DNA of 62,622 nt from positions 1 through 62,622 of the IMG/VR virus record IMGVR_UViG_3300048672_000233; one strand, written 5' to 3'. The DNA is from a virus. A program made the position numbers and the translations under genes. Every line of letters begins with the position of its first letter. The stretch's first letter is position 1. The notes under the pieces were generated by a model. It saw nothing but the letters and a program-made list of their open reading frames with translations. It was not told where the DNA came from and did no database searches. This document shows, in pieces, positions 16,645 through 25,435 of this stretch.

Positions 16645-19216
16645 ATTTTTCATATAGCTCATTCTTATATAGTCCAAGCAAGTCCATTTGGTGTTCTGAA
16701 CGTAGTTGCAATGCGGCGTACAACTTCTTTTCAACCCCGCTACCCTGTAAATGAATGACACTACATTTATTTACTTGCCCCGCACGATGCACCCGCGCAT
16801 TGGCTTGAGCATACGTCTCATAGGAAGTCGTTGGTGACCACCAAACGATGGTATTCGCTGCGTGGAGCGTTACCCCATGTGCTGCGCTTTGCGGCTGGAT
16901 AATTAACACTTGCTTCTTGCCTGATGTTTGGAATCTATCAAATACTTCTGAGCGTTTATTAAGCGCAATCTCGCCGTGTATCACATCGACCTCGTACCCA
17001 TCAGCAGATAACTTCTCTTGTAACCTTATAATAGAATGCCTAAAAGTGCAGAATACCAGTACGCTGTGCGAGCTTTCTTCTATGCACGTCACTAGCTCTT
17101 TATACCGCGAGCTGCTATCAAACTCGATAACTTCTTTTGTATCCGTATAAGCCGAGCCAGACGCTATTTGTAATAGTTTATTCACCGCAATTGCGGCGTT
17201 CATTGCTGTGATGCTCTCGTCGCCTACATCCATTGTCATCTGGTCTTTGAGTTTTTTATAATACATCTTCTGCTGCGCGGTCATTTCCACTTCGCGTGTA
17301 GTATACATAAGCTCAGGCAGGTCTAAGCATTCCTCTTTGGTGAAACGTATCGCTGGCTGCATAAGGGCGTGGATGTGGTCGTTTGCTGTGACTTTTGGTC
17401 GCCACACGAACTGGCTGGCTTTATACATTACACGGTCTTTAAACTGGTACTCTGATTTGTCTACGCGGTGCGGGTGCATGAGCTTAACCAAGCCATAAGC
17501 ATCGAGAGGTGACTGCGCGGCGGGTGTTCCTGTCATAAGCCATAACCATGAATCAGGTTGTACTAACTGGTTGATTTGTTTCCAGCGTTTTGTCCCTGCC
17601 CGTTTAATAGCAGTTGCTTCGTCAAGTACAATCAAGTCAAAGCCACCTTTAATAAGCTCATCCAATACTACTTCAACGCCATCGTAGTTGATAATAACAA
17701 TCTCAACATCAGACTGAATTACTTTTTTGCGCGTCTCTCTGCTGCCGTGTGCAATGCCTACACTTCGGTGCATGACGCTCTTAAATAAATCATTCTGCCA
17801 AGCGGCTTTCATAATCGACATCGGGCAGATAACCAGCATTCGTTTAATTTGGTTTTGTTTCATTAGATAATCCGCCGCCCATGCGACACTGTTTGTTTTA
17901 CCCGTATTACCTGATGCAAACACACACCCGTTTCTACGGAACACTAAATAGGTAGAGTCCACCATGAAACAATACTTGAAGCCGTCTGTCGATGGTACTT
18001 TCTCCATGACTCTTTTTGGCGAGCCGTCACTTGAAGCCGAGCGTAGATATAACAACCCTGATTTCGCAGGTCTGATGCTTACAGAGTAATGCTCACCATG
18101 TTTGTACTTATCAACTCGTGGGTCTTGGGTAATACGCGCTACATGACCTTTTGAATTAAATACTGCCTGCACAAAATCCGCCGACGCTTTACTATTAGAC
18201 GAAAATCTAGCAAACCTTTCTGTATCTCCTGTGTCTATGGAGCCATCCCACCGAAGTACCTCATCATATATGATGTCTATCTGTTCCTGTGAGCATGACC
18301 AGAACTGTGAGTCAAACTCTTTTACTTTTATAGGTGCGTTAAATCTAAATACATGGAACCCTTGTGCTGTAGGTGTATCGCTTTGCGTGACTCTGTATTC
18401 AATCCCCGCCGCCAGCAAAATCTCGTGCATGCGCGTCACTTTATGTGGTCGTTTTAATCGCATTATGCACCAGTTAGTCCTGTTGTCTTTTGGAAAATAT
18501 CCATCAGCTATTAGAGCCACCTGCACGCGCAGAGCTGCGTTAGATATGCTTAATCCTTTACCCCACTGCTGAGAATACACAGCAGGTATCGCCGCCCCGT
18601 TAAAAGACACATCAGATATACTACGTTTCCTAAAAACTCTATTTTGATAGTCCTCATGTTTCGCATACAACTGCTCGGCGTTATTCACCACCCATTTATG
18701 TGGTGCCTTTCCATCGTGAATAATCATACGGTGCTCGGGACTAAGCATTTGGTCTACGCCGTACTTAGTCTTTATATATATCATTTCATTACAGGGTAGT
18801 TTTACATACTCTTTTGGGGTAACAAACTCAATAGCCTTAGTATCTGGGTAGTATTGGGCTACCTCCCCACCAGCGTAAGCGGATATTTTCACCCAACCCG
18901 TAGGCGATAGGTATTCCGTGTCCGAATCGACACACCCCATATCTGATAGGATATAGGCTCTTTTATTGAGACTCAAAAACCCTGATGATATTTTCTGGTG
19001 CTTGAAGGGTTGGTACATCCCCGTCCACTGGTAATCACGCTCGATAAGCGATGGCGTTTCTTTAAAGCCTAAATTGTGTAGCACTTTACACTCATCCTGT
19101 CCCCAGTGAACTAGGACTTTATTATGCTCAATGAGCTTTGACTTTGGGATAATTGAGGTGATGCGCTCAGGGTAGTCTGTTTCTACCAGCAGAGCTTTGT
19201 TTTGGATAATTTCCAT
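16643..19216 (-). CDS. SNF2/DEAD-like helicase interrupted by an intein, 857 aa precursor
   Basis: The mature helicase would be 514 aa. After splicing, residues 90-105 give a P-loop SDMGTGKTNS, followed by a DEAD-type box LIVLDEAT, motif III MTGTPA, and motif VI QANARVHRAGQ, as in SNF2-family helicases of phages. It likely remodels or unwinds DNA in replication or recombination. The intein (343 aa) splits the P-loop after DMG. ATG 19216 shares its first base with the stop of the methyltransferase gene upstream. Confidence 0.85.
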   Translation of the reverse strand: MEIIQNKALLVETDYPERITSIIPKSKLIEHNKVLVHWGQDECKVLHNLGFKETPSLIERDYQWTGMYQPFKHQKISSGFLSLNKRAYILSDMGCVDSDTEYLSPTGWVKISAYAGGEVAQYYPDTKAIEFVTPKEYVKLPCNEMIYIKTKYGVDQMLSPEHRMIIHDGKAPHKWVVNNAEQLYAKHEDYQNRVFRKRSISDVSFNGAAIPAVYSQQWGKGLSISNAALRVQVALIADGYFPKDNRTNWCIMRLKRPHKVTRMHEILLAAGIEYRVTQSDTPTAQGFHVFRFNAPIKVKEFDSQFWSCSQEQIDIIYDEVLRWDGSIDTGDTERFARFSSNSKASADFVQAVFNSKGHVARITQDPRVDKYKHGEHYSVSIRPAKSGLLYLRSASSDGSPKRVMEKVPSTDGFKYCFMVDSTYLVFRRNGCVFASGNTGKTNSVAWAADYLMKQNQIKRMLVICPMSIMKAAWQNDLFKSVMHRSVGIAHGSRETRKKVIQSDVEIVIINYDGVEVVLDELIKGGFDLIVLDEATAIKRAGTKRWKQINQLVQPDSWLWLMTGTPAAQSPLDAYGLVKLMHPHRVDKSEYQFKDRVMYKASQFVWRPKVTANDHIHALMQPAIRFTKEECLDLPELMYTTREVEMTAQQKMYYKKLKDQMTMDVGDESITAMNAAIAVNKLLQIASGSAYTDTKEVIEFDSSSRYKELVTCIEESSHSVLVFCTFRHSIIRLQEKLSADGYEVDVIHGEIALNKRSEVFDRFQTSGKKQVLIIQPQSAAHGVTLHAANTIVWWSPTTSYETYAQANARVHRAGQVNKCSVIHLQGSGVEKKLYAALQLRSEHQMDLLGLYKNELYEK
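17906..18934 (-). other. Intein in helicase P-loop, 343 aa, LAGLIDADG type
   Basis: It begins with Cys (CVDSDTEYLSPTGW) and ends FASGN before Thr+1 (TGKT). The block B equivalent is LSPEHRMII. Endonuclease motifs are VALIADGYF and VLRWDGSID, diverged LAGLIDADG blocks. The penultimate residue is Gly instead of the usual His, a natural variant known in some inteins. Removal restores GTGKT exactly, which fixes both ends. Confidence 0.85.
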
Positions 19217-20184
19217 TAGCGGATTCCTTTAAATATATGGGCGATGACATCAACTGTCCACGAGTTGCCGAGGGCTTTGTATCGCTGTGTGTTACTCACA
19301 CCCGCAGTGTAATTATCAGGGTATGTTTGCAATTTTTCACACTCAATTGGCGTTAGCTTTCTAAACTTTACATCTTTTACAGGTGTTCTTTGTGCTAACG
19401 GTTCGTATATCACCACGTTGTCTTTTTGTACAGTGGTTAAACAATTCGACTTGCCAGTATGTCTTTGTTCCACATATTGCTGGGCTTTAATGTCTTTGTT
19501 GTAGTCATCGCGCACGCCACGTTCATTTACTCTGCGCCCTAAGATAGTGGCAATATACGGCGGTTCATCAAATACAAGTTGTCTGCGGTGCTTTTCAAAA
19601 TAGGATTTCAAGTTCCCACCCTTCCAATAGTTTGCGTCGATGCAATGCGCTTTGTCTCGGTCAACCCAGCCATCTTCAAGGATGTCTTTAACATGGATAC
19701 CTAGGTCATCAGGTTGTGTGATATCTTCTATGTTTGTCCAATATAATCGTTTCCTGTTTTGTGCTGATACTAACGCTGAGTTAATCATAATTGGCTTTAC
19801 ACCAAGGGCTTCACTAATCACGTCTTGGTATTCTCGCTTCATCACCACATTTTCTAATAGAAAGTATTTGGGTTTATAGTGTTTTAGTACCTCGACATAT
19901 TTAAAGAACAGTGCGCTGCGCGGGTCATCGAAGTTTAATTGTTTACCTGCAAAACTAAACCCTTGGCATGGGCTACCTCCGATAATCAAATCAATCTCAC
20001 CTAAATTCCACTCTTGCCATTTGTTTATATCCCCTAACTGTATGGTGGCTGGGTGGTTCTTTTGCGTTACTTGGATTGCATACTTGTCAATCTCTGCTGC
20101 GTAGTATTTACTTACTGGGATTCCTGCGCGTTCTAATGCTACGCGACCTGCTGATATACCATCAAACAGACTTAAAACTTTCAT
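19216..20184 (-). CDS. DNA (cytosine-5) methyltransferase, 322 aa
   Basis: All main C5-methyltransferase motifs are present: SLFDGISAGRVAL (I, SAM binding), GGSPCQGFSFAG with the catalytic PCQ (IV), FLLENV (VI), SAQNRKRLYW (VIII) and KALGNSWTVDVI (X). It would methylate cytosine in a specific site of phage DNA, most likely for protection from host restriction. No partner endonuclease is adjacent. It follows a hairpin at 20219-20240; AAGGAG lies before the ATG at 20184. Confidence 0.9.
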   Translation of the reverse strand: MKVLSLFDGISAGRVALERAGIPVSKYYAAEIDKYAIQVTQKNHPATIQLGDINKWQEWNLGEIDLIIGGSPCQGFSFAGKQLNFDDPRSALFFKYVEVLKHYKPKYFLLENVVMKREYQDVISEALGVKPIMINSALVSAQNRKRLYWTNIEDITQPDDLGIHVKDILEDGWVDRDKAHCIDANYWKGGNLKSYFEKHRRQLVFDEPPYIATILGRRVNERGVRDDYNKDIKAQQYVEQRHTGKSNCLTTVQKDNVVIYEPLAQRTPVKDVKFRKLTPIECEKLQTYPDNYTAGVSNTQRYKALGNSWTVDVIAHIFKGIR

Positions 20185-20218
20185 ATCTTTTCTCCTTAGT
20201 CATTAGGTAAAACCTAAG

Positions 20219-20240
20219 AAGCCCTGCGTGAACAGGGCTT
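20219..20240 (-). terminator. Hairpin upstream of the methyltransferase
   Basis: AAGCCCTG (20219-20226) and CAGGGCTT (20233-20240). A TATAAA box lies about 5 nt upstream of it on the minus strand, so it resembles the 5' hairpins elsewhere; the tail is too mixed for a clear terminator. Confidence 0.5.
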
Positions 20241-20245
20241 GGTGT

Positions 20246-20458
20246 TTATACTGATTCAAGTAGTTCAAATAACTGCGGTTTGTTTTGTGTTCTATCGAAG
20301 TACCATGCCCTTACTGCTTGCTGGTCTTTCTTCTTTTGGGCAGCGGCTACGCGGATAGCGAAGGATTCAATTAGCTCTTGGTGCTGCTGCATAAACCCTT
20401 CATTCATACCTACATCGCGTGCGTACTGCCTAATGGCGGCTACGGGTAGACTAACCAT
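20246..20458 (-). CDS. Small hypothetical protein, 70 aa
   Basis: Helical protein (IRQYARDVGMNEGFMQQHQE). ATG 20458 is used; an in-frame GTG is at 20461. The function is unknown. Confidence 0.6.
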   Translation of the reverse strand: MVSLPVAAIRQYARDVGMNEGFMQQHQELIESFAIRVAAAQKKKDQQAVRAWYFDRTQNKPQLFELLESV

Positions 20459-20479
20459 CACGCTCTCGCTCCGTATACT

Positions 20480-20770
20480 TCATACTTTTCTGCTCCCTGG
20501 GTCAGCGTTCTTAACTGTTTTGCCTTTCTTTTGTGAGAAGGCTCTGTTTACTTCGGGGTCAACCAAGCGCAGATTACTTGCCTTGTTTGTTCCACCTTTA
20601 CTTAAAGGTTTTTTATGGTCAATGTCTTTGCCTTTGCGGTTAATACCCTTGGCATCTAGCGCACGTCTAGCGCGTTGCCGTTCAGCTCTGCGTTTCTTCG
20701 CTTCGGGGTTTTGCTGCTCTAACTCGTACTCGTGTTTGGTATCACGGTCTTTTGGGTTTTTATACGGCAT
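20480..20770 (-). CDS. Small HNH endonuclease, 96 aa
   Basis: The core is DIDHKKPLSKGGTNKASNLR, a compact HNH nuclease fold with DH and N in the expected order, and the protein is very basic. The N-terminus (MPYKNPKDRDTKHEYE) is typical of small phage HNH proteins. ATG 20770 with GAGG upstream; GTG 20779 is an alternative. Confidence 0.75.
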   Translation of the reverse strand: MPYKNPKDRDTKHEYELEQQNPEAKKRRAERQRARRALDAKGINRKGKDIDHKKPLSKGGTNKASNLRLVDPEVNRAFSQKKGKTVKNADPGSRKV

Positions 20771-20781
20771 TGGTATCACCT

Positions 20782-20976
20782 CTATACATCGTCCACCTCG
20801 TCGTAGTATTTAACCAGCGAATTTTTTGTGTGCGTGTAATATCTACCTGATTCACTTAACGTTTGCACTATGTCAAACTCTGTATTCATAATGCCCGTTG
20901 TTGTACCAAGCGATTTTACAACGTGTCCTTCCCCTGTTTCACGGCTTTTCCACAAACTACCTACTGTTATTGTCAT
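20782..20976 (-). CDS. Small hypothetical protein, 64 aa
   Basis: It starts MTITVGSLWKSRETGEGHVV, a small SH3-like beta pattern also seen in phage proteins of unknown function. GGAG precedes ATG 20976. It overlaps the end of the upstream membrane gene by 20 nt. Confidence 0.55.
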   Translation of the reverse strand: MTITVGSLWKSRETGEGHVVKSLGTTTGIMNTEFDIVQTLSESGRYYTHTKNSLVKYYDEVDDV

Positions 20977-21091
20977 ACTCGTCTCCAAACATATCGTTTA
21001 TTACCCAATCCCCTAAACAGTGTCCTATCACCCATGCTAGAACTAGCACTATAAGTCCTGTACCTATCATACCTGCTTGAATTACATTCAT
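20957..21091 (-). CDS. Small membrane protein, 44 aa
   Basis: One transmembrane segment (MIGTGLIVLVLAWVIGHCL) and an acidic C-terminus. It begins just after the nuclease gene and overlaps the next gene. The function is unknown. Confidence 0.5.
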   Translation of the reverse strand: MNVIQAGMIGTGLIVLVLAWVIGHCLGDWVINDMFGDEYDNNSR

Positions 21092-21094
21092 GTA

Positions 21095-21796
21095 TTACCT
21101 TCTCCCGTTATATGCACAATCAACAACAGGACACCACGCCCTACATAGCCCATTGGGGCTTTTATTAAATACCCCTGTTTCATAAGCTACTGTGCGTCTA
21201 TGTAGCACTTCGTCAAGATTTTCAAATACCTTAAATCTGTCTTTAACTTCATATTCTTTTGTTATGGTCTCTCGACACACAACGTAGAGCAACATTCCTT
21301 TGACTTTCTCAATCTTAGGGTGAAGTAAAAACACGCACGCTGCCATGAGTTCAAGCTGTAGTGGGTCGGCGTATTTCGCGCTCTTGCCTGTTTTGTAGTC
21401 CACTACATAGGCTGTTTTAGTTTCGCTGTCTACAATTAAGAGGTCAGCCACACCACGAAACCATACATCATCGCTAAAGAAATCACAAGGTCCAAACACG
21501 CCATTGCTACGAGTGATACCCATTTTGCGTTCAACATACTTTTCTCCATTGATTGCTTTTAATTTATCAAGCCACTGTTTAATGTATCCAAAGCGTTCTG
21601 GAATCTCGATTCCTGTGCCAATGTAATCCTCAGCCGCTTTATGCAGTTCAGTACCATATAAAATAGCTTCGCTGTCCGGGTCGCGTGGAATATCTTTTGC
21701 TATTCGTTCTCGATAGTACCTGTGCGGACATTGTTTGAACGTACCTAAAGAGCTATAGCTCCATGCGGATATTTTATATGGTGGTTGCTCTGACAT
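21095..21796 (-). CDS. Cas4/RecB-like PD-(D/E)XK nuclease, 233 aa
   Basis: The nuclease motifs are GTELHKAAEDYI (motif with conserved His), RGVADLLIVD (Asp) and AYVVDYKTGKSA (D-x-K). Cysteines at KQCPHRYY near residue 22 and in CRAWCPVVDC at the C-terminus could bind an iron-sulfur cluster as in Cas4 and AddB-type exonucleases. Likely role: 5'-end processing or recombination in phage replication. No CRISPR array or cas genes are nearby, so the name refers to fold only. Confidence 0.8.
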   Translation of the reverse strand: MSEQPPYKISAWSYSSLGTFKQCPHRYYRERIAKDIPRDPDSEAILYGTELHKAAEDYIGTGIEIPERFGYIKQWLDKLKAINGEKYVERKMGITRSNGVFGPCDFFSDDVWFRGVADLLIVDSETKTAYVVDYKTGKSAKYADPLQLELMAACVFLLHPKIEKVKGMLLYVVCRETITKEYEVKDRFKVFENLDEVLHRRTVAYETGVFNKSPNGLCRAWCPVVDCAYNGRR

Positions 21797-21974
21797 TCAC
21801 TTGTTCTCCTAGTTGGTGTTTTTGCATCTCAATGATGCACATTGATAGTCGCAGTGCTTCTGCTGCGAGTAGGCTATATTGCATGGACTCAGCTTTGTCA
21901 CCTAAGCTGTATAACGTTGCTTTCAAATCGTCGAGTTCGTCTATCCAGCTTTTTAGCAACTCACCTAAGTTCAT
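21774..21974 (-). CDS. Small hypothetical helical protein, 66 aa
   Basis: Helical (ELLKSWIDELDDLKATLY). Overlaps the nuclease gene by 23 nt and the upstream gene by ATGA. Unknown function. Confidence 0.55.
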   Translation of the reverse strand: MNLGELLKSWIDELDDLKATLYSLGDKAESMQYSLLAAEALRLSMCIIEMQKHQLGEQVNVRATTI

Positions 21975-22159
21975 TCTCTTACTCCTATGGCTTTTAATTC
22001 AATCGTTACTATTGCGCCGTCATCTTCAAGATAAACTTTATCTGCTTGCAATTTGAGGTATTTATTGCCCCCAGTGGGTAATGGTACGACATTATACAAG
22101 TCAACCTGTGAATCAGGGTGAAATCTTTTCAGTTGTTCCATTAAGTCATGCAGTCTCAT
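21971..22159 (-). CDS. Small hypothetical protein, 62 aa
   Basis: Starts MRLHDLMEQLKRFHPDSQVD, similar to short phage proteins with a helix followed by beta strands. AAGGAGAAC precedes ATG 22159. Unknown function. Confidence 0.6.
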   Translation of the reverse strand: MRLHDLMEQLKRFHPDSQVDLYNVVPLPTGGNKYLKLQADKVYLEDDGAIVTIELKAIGVRE

Positions 22160-22493
22160 TATGTTCTCCTTTGTCCAAGCGTGCTTTGGCTAATGTGTCG
22201 CTGTACTTATCAGGGTACCGAGCTTTAAGTTTCTCGATATTATCTGTGGCTACATCCTGCATTGAAAAGCCTATCGTGGTACACGCAAGCGACACAAACC
22301 ATAAGATGTCGCCGAGTTCTTCATAAACATTAGCTTGGTCTAAGGTTTGATTGTACACGAGGTATTTTTTCACTGTATCAGTGAGTTCACCTACTTCTCC
22401 AGCCAGCCCTAATGTCGCGTGCATAAGGTCAAAACTCATGTCTTGGTGCTTTGCTGTGCGGTCAGCGAGTTGTTGATATTCATTTAAGTTCAT
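22146..22493 (-). CDS. mazG: MazG-like nucleotide pyrophosphohydrolase, 115 aa
   Basis: All-alpha NTP-PPase pattern: MHATLGLAGEVGELTDTVKK (with E-x2-E) followed by YEELGDILWFVSLACTTIG (E-x3-D). These acidic residues bind magnesium and the nucleotide. It may clean nucleotide pools or lower ppGpp during infection. ATG 22493 lies one base after the polymerase stop codon; a frame start at 22502 is also open. Confidence 0.85.
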   Translation of the reverse strand: MNLNEYQQLADRTAKHQDMSFDLMHATLGLAGEVGELTDTVKKYLVYNQTLDQANVYEELGDILWFVSLACTTIGFSMQDVATDNIEKLKARYPDKYSDTLAKARLDKGEHNETA

Positions 22494-22494
22494 C

Positions 22495-24315
22495 TTACAC
22501 ATCCTTCAATGTTCTGCCCCAACCACCTTCGGCAGCGAGTATGATGCCTGGTAGCCATGTAGGCGTTTTGGTTAATTCATCAAGCATAAAATCATAGGCT
22601 GCTTGAGCGTGTTCTTCACTAACAATACTATATAAAGAGTCATGCACTGTCAAACAGATAGGGTATTTTGCATGGATACGCACCATCGCTTCACCAATAA
22701 CACATCTAGCCAGTGCTTGGCATAGATTTTGCATGACTTTTGCCCCGTAGAGCCTATCTACCATGCGCGAGTTCTTGTCGTAGACCCATTCTTTTTTGCC
22801 TGTATCACCGTGCTGCTGTCTTAGGTTGGGATACTGCATATATAAGCCTGATGGGAGTTTGATACCTATGCTACCCTCGACCATACAAATGTCATTAAAC
22901 CCAAAAGGCAGCGCGTAATCATCGACTAATGCTGAGATTGCTTGCTTGCCTGTATCCCATAGCGCAGCTACATGGTGGTACTCCTCTCGGTATAAAGACA
23001 CAATGCGCTTTGCTTCTATCTCACCCATGTCCACACCTGAACCTGTTTTCACCGCTTGCTGTAATTTACCTGCGCCAACCCCGTAAATAAGTGATAACTG
23101 ACTTGTTTTACCAATGAAGCGCTGCTCCTTAGTTACCTCAGCGTAGGGTACGTTAAACACGTTAGCCGCGAAGTCTTTATATAGGTCAACCCCTTCTTGT
23201 AGTAGGCGCATTTTATCATGTTGCCCTGCAAACCAGAGACCTACCCGTAATTCAATGTTTGATAGGTCAAGCCCCACTATAACATGACCCTCTGGCGCGG
23301 TAAGTCCTTTTTTAATTTCACTATCACGCGGTACGTTTTGAAGGTTTAGGGCTTGTGTTGCGCTAAAGCGACCCGAACGCGCTCCGTAGTACAACAATCC
23401 AACAGGAATCTTACCTTTACATCTATCACCTGTTGCTATCATGCCCTCGGTGCGGGTTGCTTCGATAGATGTTTTTACCCCCAAGCGAGCTGATACCAGT
23501 GCCTGTACCATGGGGTTCTCGTGTTCAAGAAGCTCTTGTAGTCCTTCGTCAGTTTTAGCGAAGGCATAAGTTTCGATACCTTTACTGTTAAGTTTTGTTG
23601 GTGGTTCAACGCCTTGAGCGCGTAGCAGGTCAGCGAACTTTGGGTTAGAGCGTAGCTCCGTTGCTGTCAGATTCAAGTCATCTAAAAACTTTTGTTGTGC
23701 GGCTTTCACATTCTCAAGATGGTTCGTTAAGAACGCACGGTCATATTGCAGCGAAGGCTCTGTGTACATCCGAATCGTCATGTCAATGAGCTTTAACTCC
23801 GTCATGTTAAAGTGCGGATACATGACGGCAAAGAGCTGGCGCGTCAAGTTCACGTCTTGTTTGCAGTATGCGCCATAGGCTGCGAGTTCTTCTGGTGTGA
23901 AGTCTGCGCGTGCGTAGCCAATGAAGTTGTAGACTTCTGTGCCTTTCTCGCCAATGCCATAATGCGTTGCGAGTTTGCTTAGGCTGTTGCCTACGTTCAT
24001 ATTGTGCAGAGCGCGTGCCATTGATAGGGTATCAAAGATAATTTTTGGTTTAATCCCGAAATGAAAAGCCAGAATGGCTGCGTCAAACATCGCATTGTGC
24101 ATAATGACCGCGTTGTTTTCCAAGTCTAGTGCGTCAAGGGCTTTCTTTGTTGCATCGTAATCACCACTAAACCACTTAGGCTGTCCGTCATTGACCTGCA
24201 CCCCAACGCCAATAACTTCGAAGCGCGGGTCGTTGATGTACTCATCATACGTTAGTTTTGTTAGCGAAAAATCTTTTGCATAAAAAGTTTCAAAATCAAG
24301 TGTATAAGTTCTCAT
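22495..24315 (-). CDS. Family A DNA polymerase with 3'-5' exonuclease domain, 606 aa
   Basis: The N-terminal exonuclease has LDFETFY (D-x-E) and later YCKQDVNLTRQLF. Polymerase motif A is VGLDLSNIELRVGL, motif B RFIGKTSQLSLIYGVG, and motif C LTVHDSLYSIV, where the usual VHDE ends in Ser. There is no 5'-nuclease domain, so it is T7-like in layout. It is the replicative polymerase of the phage. AAGGAGGG precedes ATG 24315. Confidence 0.9.
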   Translation of the reverse strand: MRTYTLDFETFYAKDFSLTKLTYDEYINDPRFEVIGVGVQVNDGQPKWFSGDYDATKKALDALDLENNAVIMHNAMFDAAILAFHFGIKPKIIFDTLSMARALHNMNVGNSLSKLATHYGIGEKGTEVYNFIGYARADFTPEELAAYGAYCKQDVNLTRQLFAVMYPHFNMTELKLIDMTIRMYTEPSLQYDRAFLTNHLENVKAAQQKFLDDLNLTATELRSNPKFADLLRAQGVEPPTKLNSKGIETYAFAKTDEGLQELLEHENPMVQALVSARLGVKTSIEATRTEGMIATGDRCKGKIPVGLLYYGARSGRFSATQALNLQNVPRDSEIKKGLTAPEGHVIVGLDLSNIELRVGLWFAGQHDKMRLLQEGVDLYKDFAANVFNVPYAEVTKEQRFIGKTSQLSLIYGVGAGKLQQAVKTGSGVDMGEIEAKRIVSLYREEYHHVAALWDTGKQAISALVDDYALPFGFNDICMVEGSIGIKLPSGLYMQYPNLRQQHGDTGKKEWVYDKNSRMVDRLYGAKVMQNLCQALARCVIGEAMVRIHAKYPICLTVHDSLYSIVSEEHAQAAYDFMLDELTKTPTWLPGIILAAEGGWGRTLKDV

Positions 24316-24482
24316 TTACCCTCCTTAATGCACGTTACAACAACGTGCTGTTTACTTAAACCCGCTTTAATTTTCTCACAGTCTGCTAACTTTACGCGCT
24401 CTACGCTGGCAACGTAGTTTGTGTTAGGTTGTCCAAGCGCGGTGAATGTAGTCACCGCGCTGATTAGTACAAGTAATGCCAT
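24312..24482 (-). CDS. Small secreted or membrane-anchored protein, 56 aa
   Basis: The N-terminus MALLVLISAVTTFTALG looks like a signal peptide, and two Cys follow (LADCEKI, VVTCIKEG) that could form a disulfide. It overlaps both neighbours (TGATG and ATGA junctions). Unknown function; possibly periplasmic, such as superinfection exclusion or lysis accessory. Confidence 0.5.
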   Translation of the reverse strand: MALLVLISAVTTFTALGQPNTNYVASVERVKLADCEKIKAGLSKQHVVVTCIKEGK

Positions 24483-25435
24483 CAGCCCACCCTCTCAAAT
24501 TTTTTTAAAAAATCTTCCCTTGTGCGGCGGTAAACATCTGTTGCTTTACAACCACCTTGTATAGAAACAGGATTATAAACAACAAGTGTTAAATTCTCAT
24601 TCCAGTTTTCAAGTTTTGTTTTACCGTCTAAAGTCAAAACCTCATCGACAATATATTGTTGTCCTGTTTTTGTATGAATCCAAAACTGCCCCACTTTAAC
24701 CTGCGGCGTTGGTTTTGGGCGGTGCTGTAGGGTTTGTTGCCAGTTTTTGTTACAAGCTAAAGATTTTTTTCCACCATTACCATATTTACCAACATTTTTT
24801 ATTGGTTTATTTTCGTAGTACCACCACATACCATCATAATCTTGAGCCAACCAATTAGCCCATTCAGGCGCATCGTCCCATGACGGCGTAAATTTCTGCG
24901 ACTTGAGTTGTTCGAGTTCCTCTTTTTGGTTTGCAATTATTTCGTATGCAGCTTGCAAGTTTTTAAACTGCTCTTTATGAATCTGCGAAACATTCAAGCC
25001 GCATTCACAAGGTTCTTTGAGGGTTTGAGTTTTCTGCCATCTTTTAATAACTATAGCCATGTCATTAAAATATGCCCCACCTTCCATTATGTTATCAGCA
25101 ATATCTCCGCATAAATCATCAACCTGCTCATCACTAAGACCCACAGGAACTTCTTTTACTTCTGTCTGTGGGAAGGTTTTATATTTAAGGAACTGAAAGA
25201 TAGTATAATTAAACTCCCCAACAGTAGGGCGATAATCATCAGCTAACAACGCAACCAATTTGTCCCCAAGTTCATATACCCACTCATCACTAAGACCAAC
25301 AACCACTGGCTCAGGCTGGTTTTGTCCAAACCATTTAATTAAAATTTCTTCCATTATTTGCCTGTTTCCAGTGAATCCCCTTGTTTCTTTAGCAAGCAAT
25401 AATGACAACTCCTGCACTTTCTCTCTATCAATCAT
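24482..25435 (-). CDS. Early protein with repeated LSDE units and a DUF1653-like C-terminus, 317 aa
   Basis: Two similar units start VGLSDEWVYELGDKL and VGLSDEQVDDLCGDI in the first half. A coiled-coil segment with CECGL follows, then a Trp-rich stretch (WANWLAQDYDGMWWYYENK). The C-terminal 75 residues (VKVGQFWIHTKTGQQYIVDE) resemble DUF1653-like SH3-type domains. The base composition is more AT-rich than the neighbours, which may mark a recent acquisition. Unknown function. Confidence 0.6.
   Translation of the reverse strand: MIDREKVQELSLLLAKETRGFTGNRQIMEEILIKWFGQNQPEPVVVGLSDEWVYELGDKLVALLADDYRPTVGEFNYTIFQFLKYKTFPQTEVKEVPVGLSDEQVDDLCGDIADNIMEGGAYFNDMAIVIKRWQKTQTLKEPCECGLNVSQIHKEQFKNLQAAYEIIANQKEELEQLKSQKFTPSWDDAPEWANWLAQDYDGMWWYYENKPIKNVGKYGNGGKKSLACNKNWQQTLQHRPKPTPQVKVGQFWIHTKTGQQYIVDEVLTLDGKTKLENWNENLTLVVYNPVSIQGGCKATDVYRRTREDFLKKFERVG

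Noticed and set aside
21095-21796. Part of a CRISPR-Cas system because of the Cas4-like fold
   Set aside because: No repeats or other cas genes nearby; such nucleases are common in phage replication modules.
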